A DNA stretch of 64,000 nucleotides from CAVQFD01 sp963724695 (lineage in GTDB: Bacteria; Acidobacteriota; Vicinamibacteria; Vicinamibacterales; CAVVIG01): positions 930,001 through 994,000 of the forward strand of contig CAVRVW010000012.1 in the NCBI GenBank assembly GCA_963724695.1, given 5' to 3'. The position numbers were made by a program, and so were the translations under genes. A model generated the notes under the pieces. That model was not told where the DNA came from. It ran no database searches and worked only from the letters and a program-made list of their open reading frames with translations. Positions 62,587-64,000 of the stretch are shown piece after piece. Numbering within the stretch: the stretch's first letter is position 1; each line of letters starts with the position of its first letter.

Positions 62587-64000
<1,414 letters not shown>

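Overview
The window is a high-GC, gene-dense stretch of a Gram-negative bacterial chromosome. It has TonB-dependent uptake, lipobox and Sec signals, and an aa3-type oxidase. The gene mix resembles Acidobacteriota of the Vicinamibacteria type: BlaI/M56 pairs, CarboxypepD_reg-headed TonB receptors, DUF6152, many 'GRWEG-TLVVDVTNF' secreted proteins, PQQ dehydrogenase, and M28 and DinB proteins. That placement rests on gene content and is not proven. No tRNA, rRNA, CRISPR, integrase or transposase was seen. No gene-free gap exceeds about 300 bp, and most intergenic spaces hold short repeats.

Layout. 0-3 kb: bacilliredoxin, then BlaI repressor and an M56 metallopeptidase fused to CarboxypepD_reg and TonB_C domains. 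3-8 kb: broken PQQ dehydrogenase, PAS histidine kinase with a convergent LuxR-type regulator, DUF3817 and VWA proteins. 8-13 kb: large GGDEF sensor and DUF2235 hydrolase. 13-18 kb: DUF6152 protein, OmpR-type two-component pair and a TonB-dependent siderophore receptor. 18-21 kb: PAL-like NHL propeller, M28 peptidase and exported methyltransferase. 21.5-26.9 kb: minor-pilin operon (GspH/FimT, PilV, PilW, giant PilX-like). 27-32 kb: alpha/beta hydrolase, two paralogous secreted proteins and a cytochrome c/PHM-like oxidase. 32-39 kb: transglutaminase, ATP-grasp/alpha-E and transglutaminase-DUF2126 operon. 39-48 kb: DinB protein, then a minus-strand respiratory cluster (cytochrome/PHM-like protein, a beta-sandwich protein, c'-like cytochrome, desaturase, CoxII, CoxI, two subunit-III proteins, subunit IV, a CxxC membrane protein). 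48-53.5 kb: minus-strand operon of a PDZ protein, an antiporter-like membrane protein and an antiporter fused to trehalose-6-phosphate synthase. 53.6-64 kb: M29 aminopeptidase, rhomboid protease, zinc-ribbon membrane protein, basic H1-like protein, PrfC, a second PAL-like lipoprotein, HupE/UreJ, small ORFs and a partial monomeric isocitrate dehydrogenase.

Three things stand out. (1) An in-frame fusion of a CPA2-type cation/proton antiporter with OtsA, at the end of a translationally coupled operon. (2) Two cytochrome c proteins whose C-terminal part carries the copper-ligand pattern of peptidylglycine monooxygenase (PHM), in the same window as two peptidyl-amidating-lyase-like (PAL) propellers. 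(3) A profusion of short-period degenerate repeat arrays at gene ends, some translated as protein tails or internal linkers, plus GTAG-headed paired hairpins of the REP/BIME kind.

Caution: at least 16 genes carry frameshifts, nearly all with the sign of single-base insertions and clustered in certain genes, with the highest density seen in the last 4 kb. Sequencing or assembly error is the likeliest cause. For these genes the coordinates give the whole reconstructed locus.
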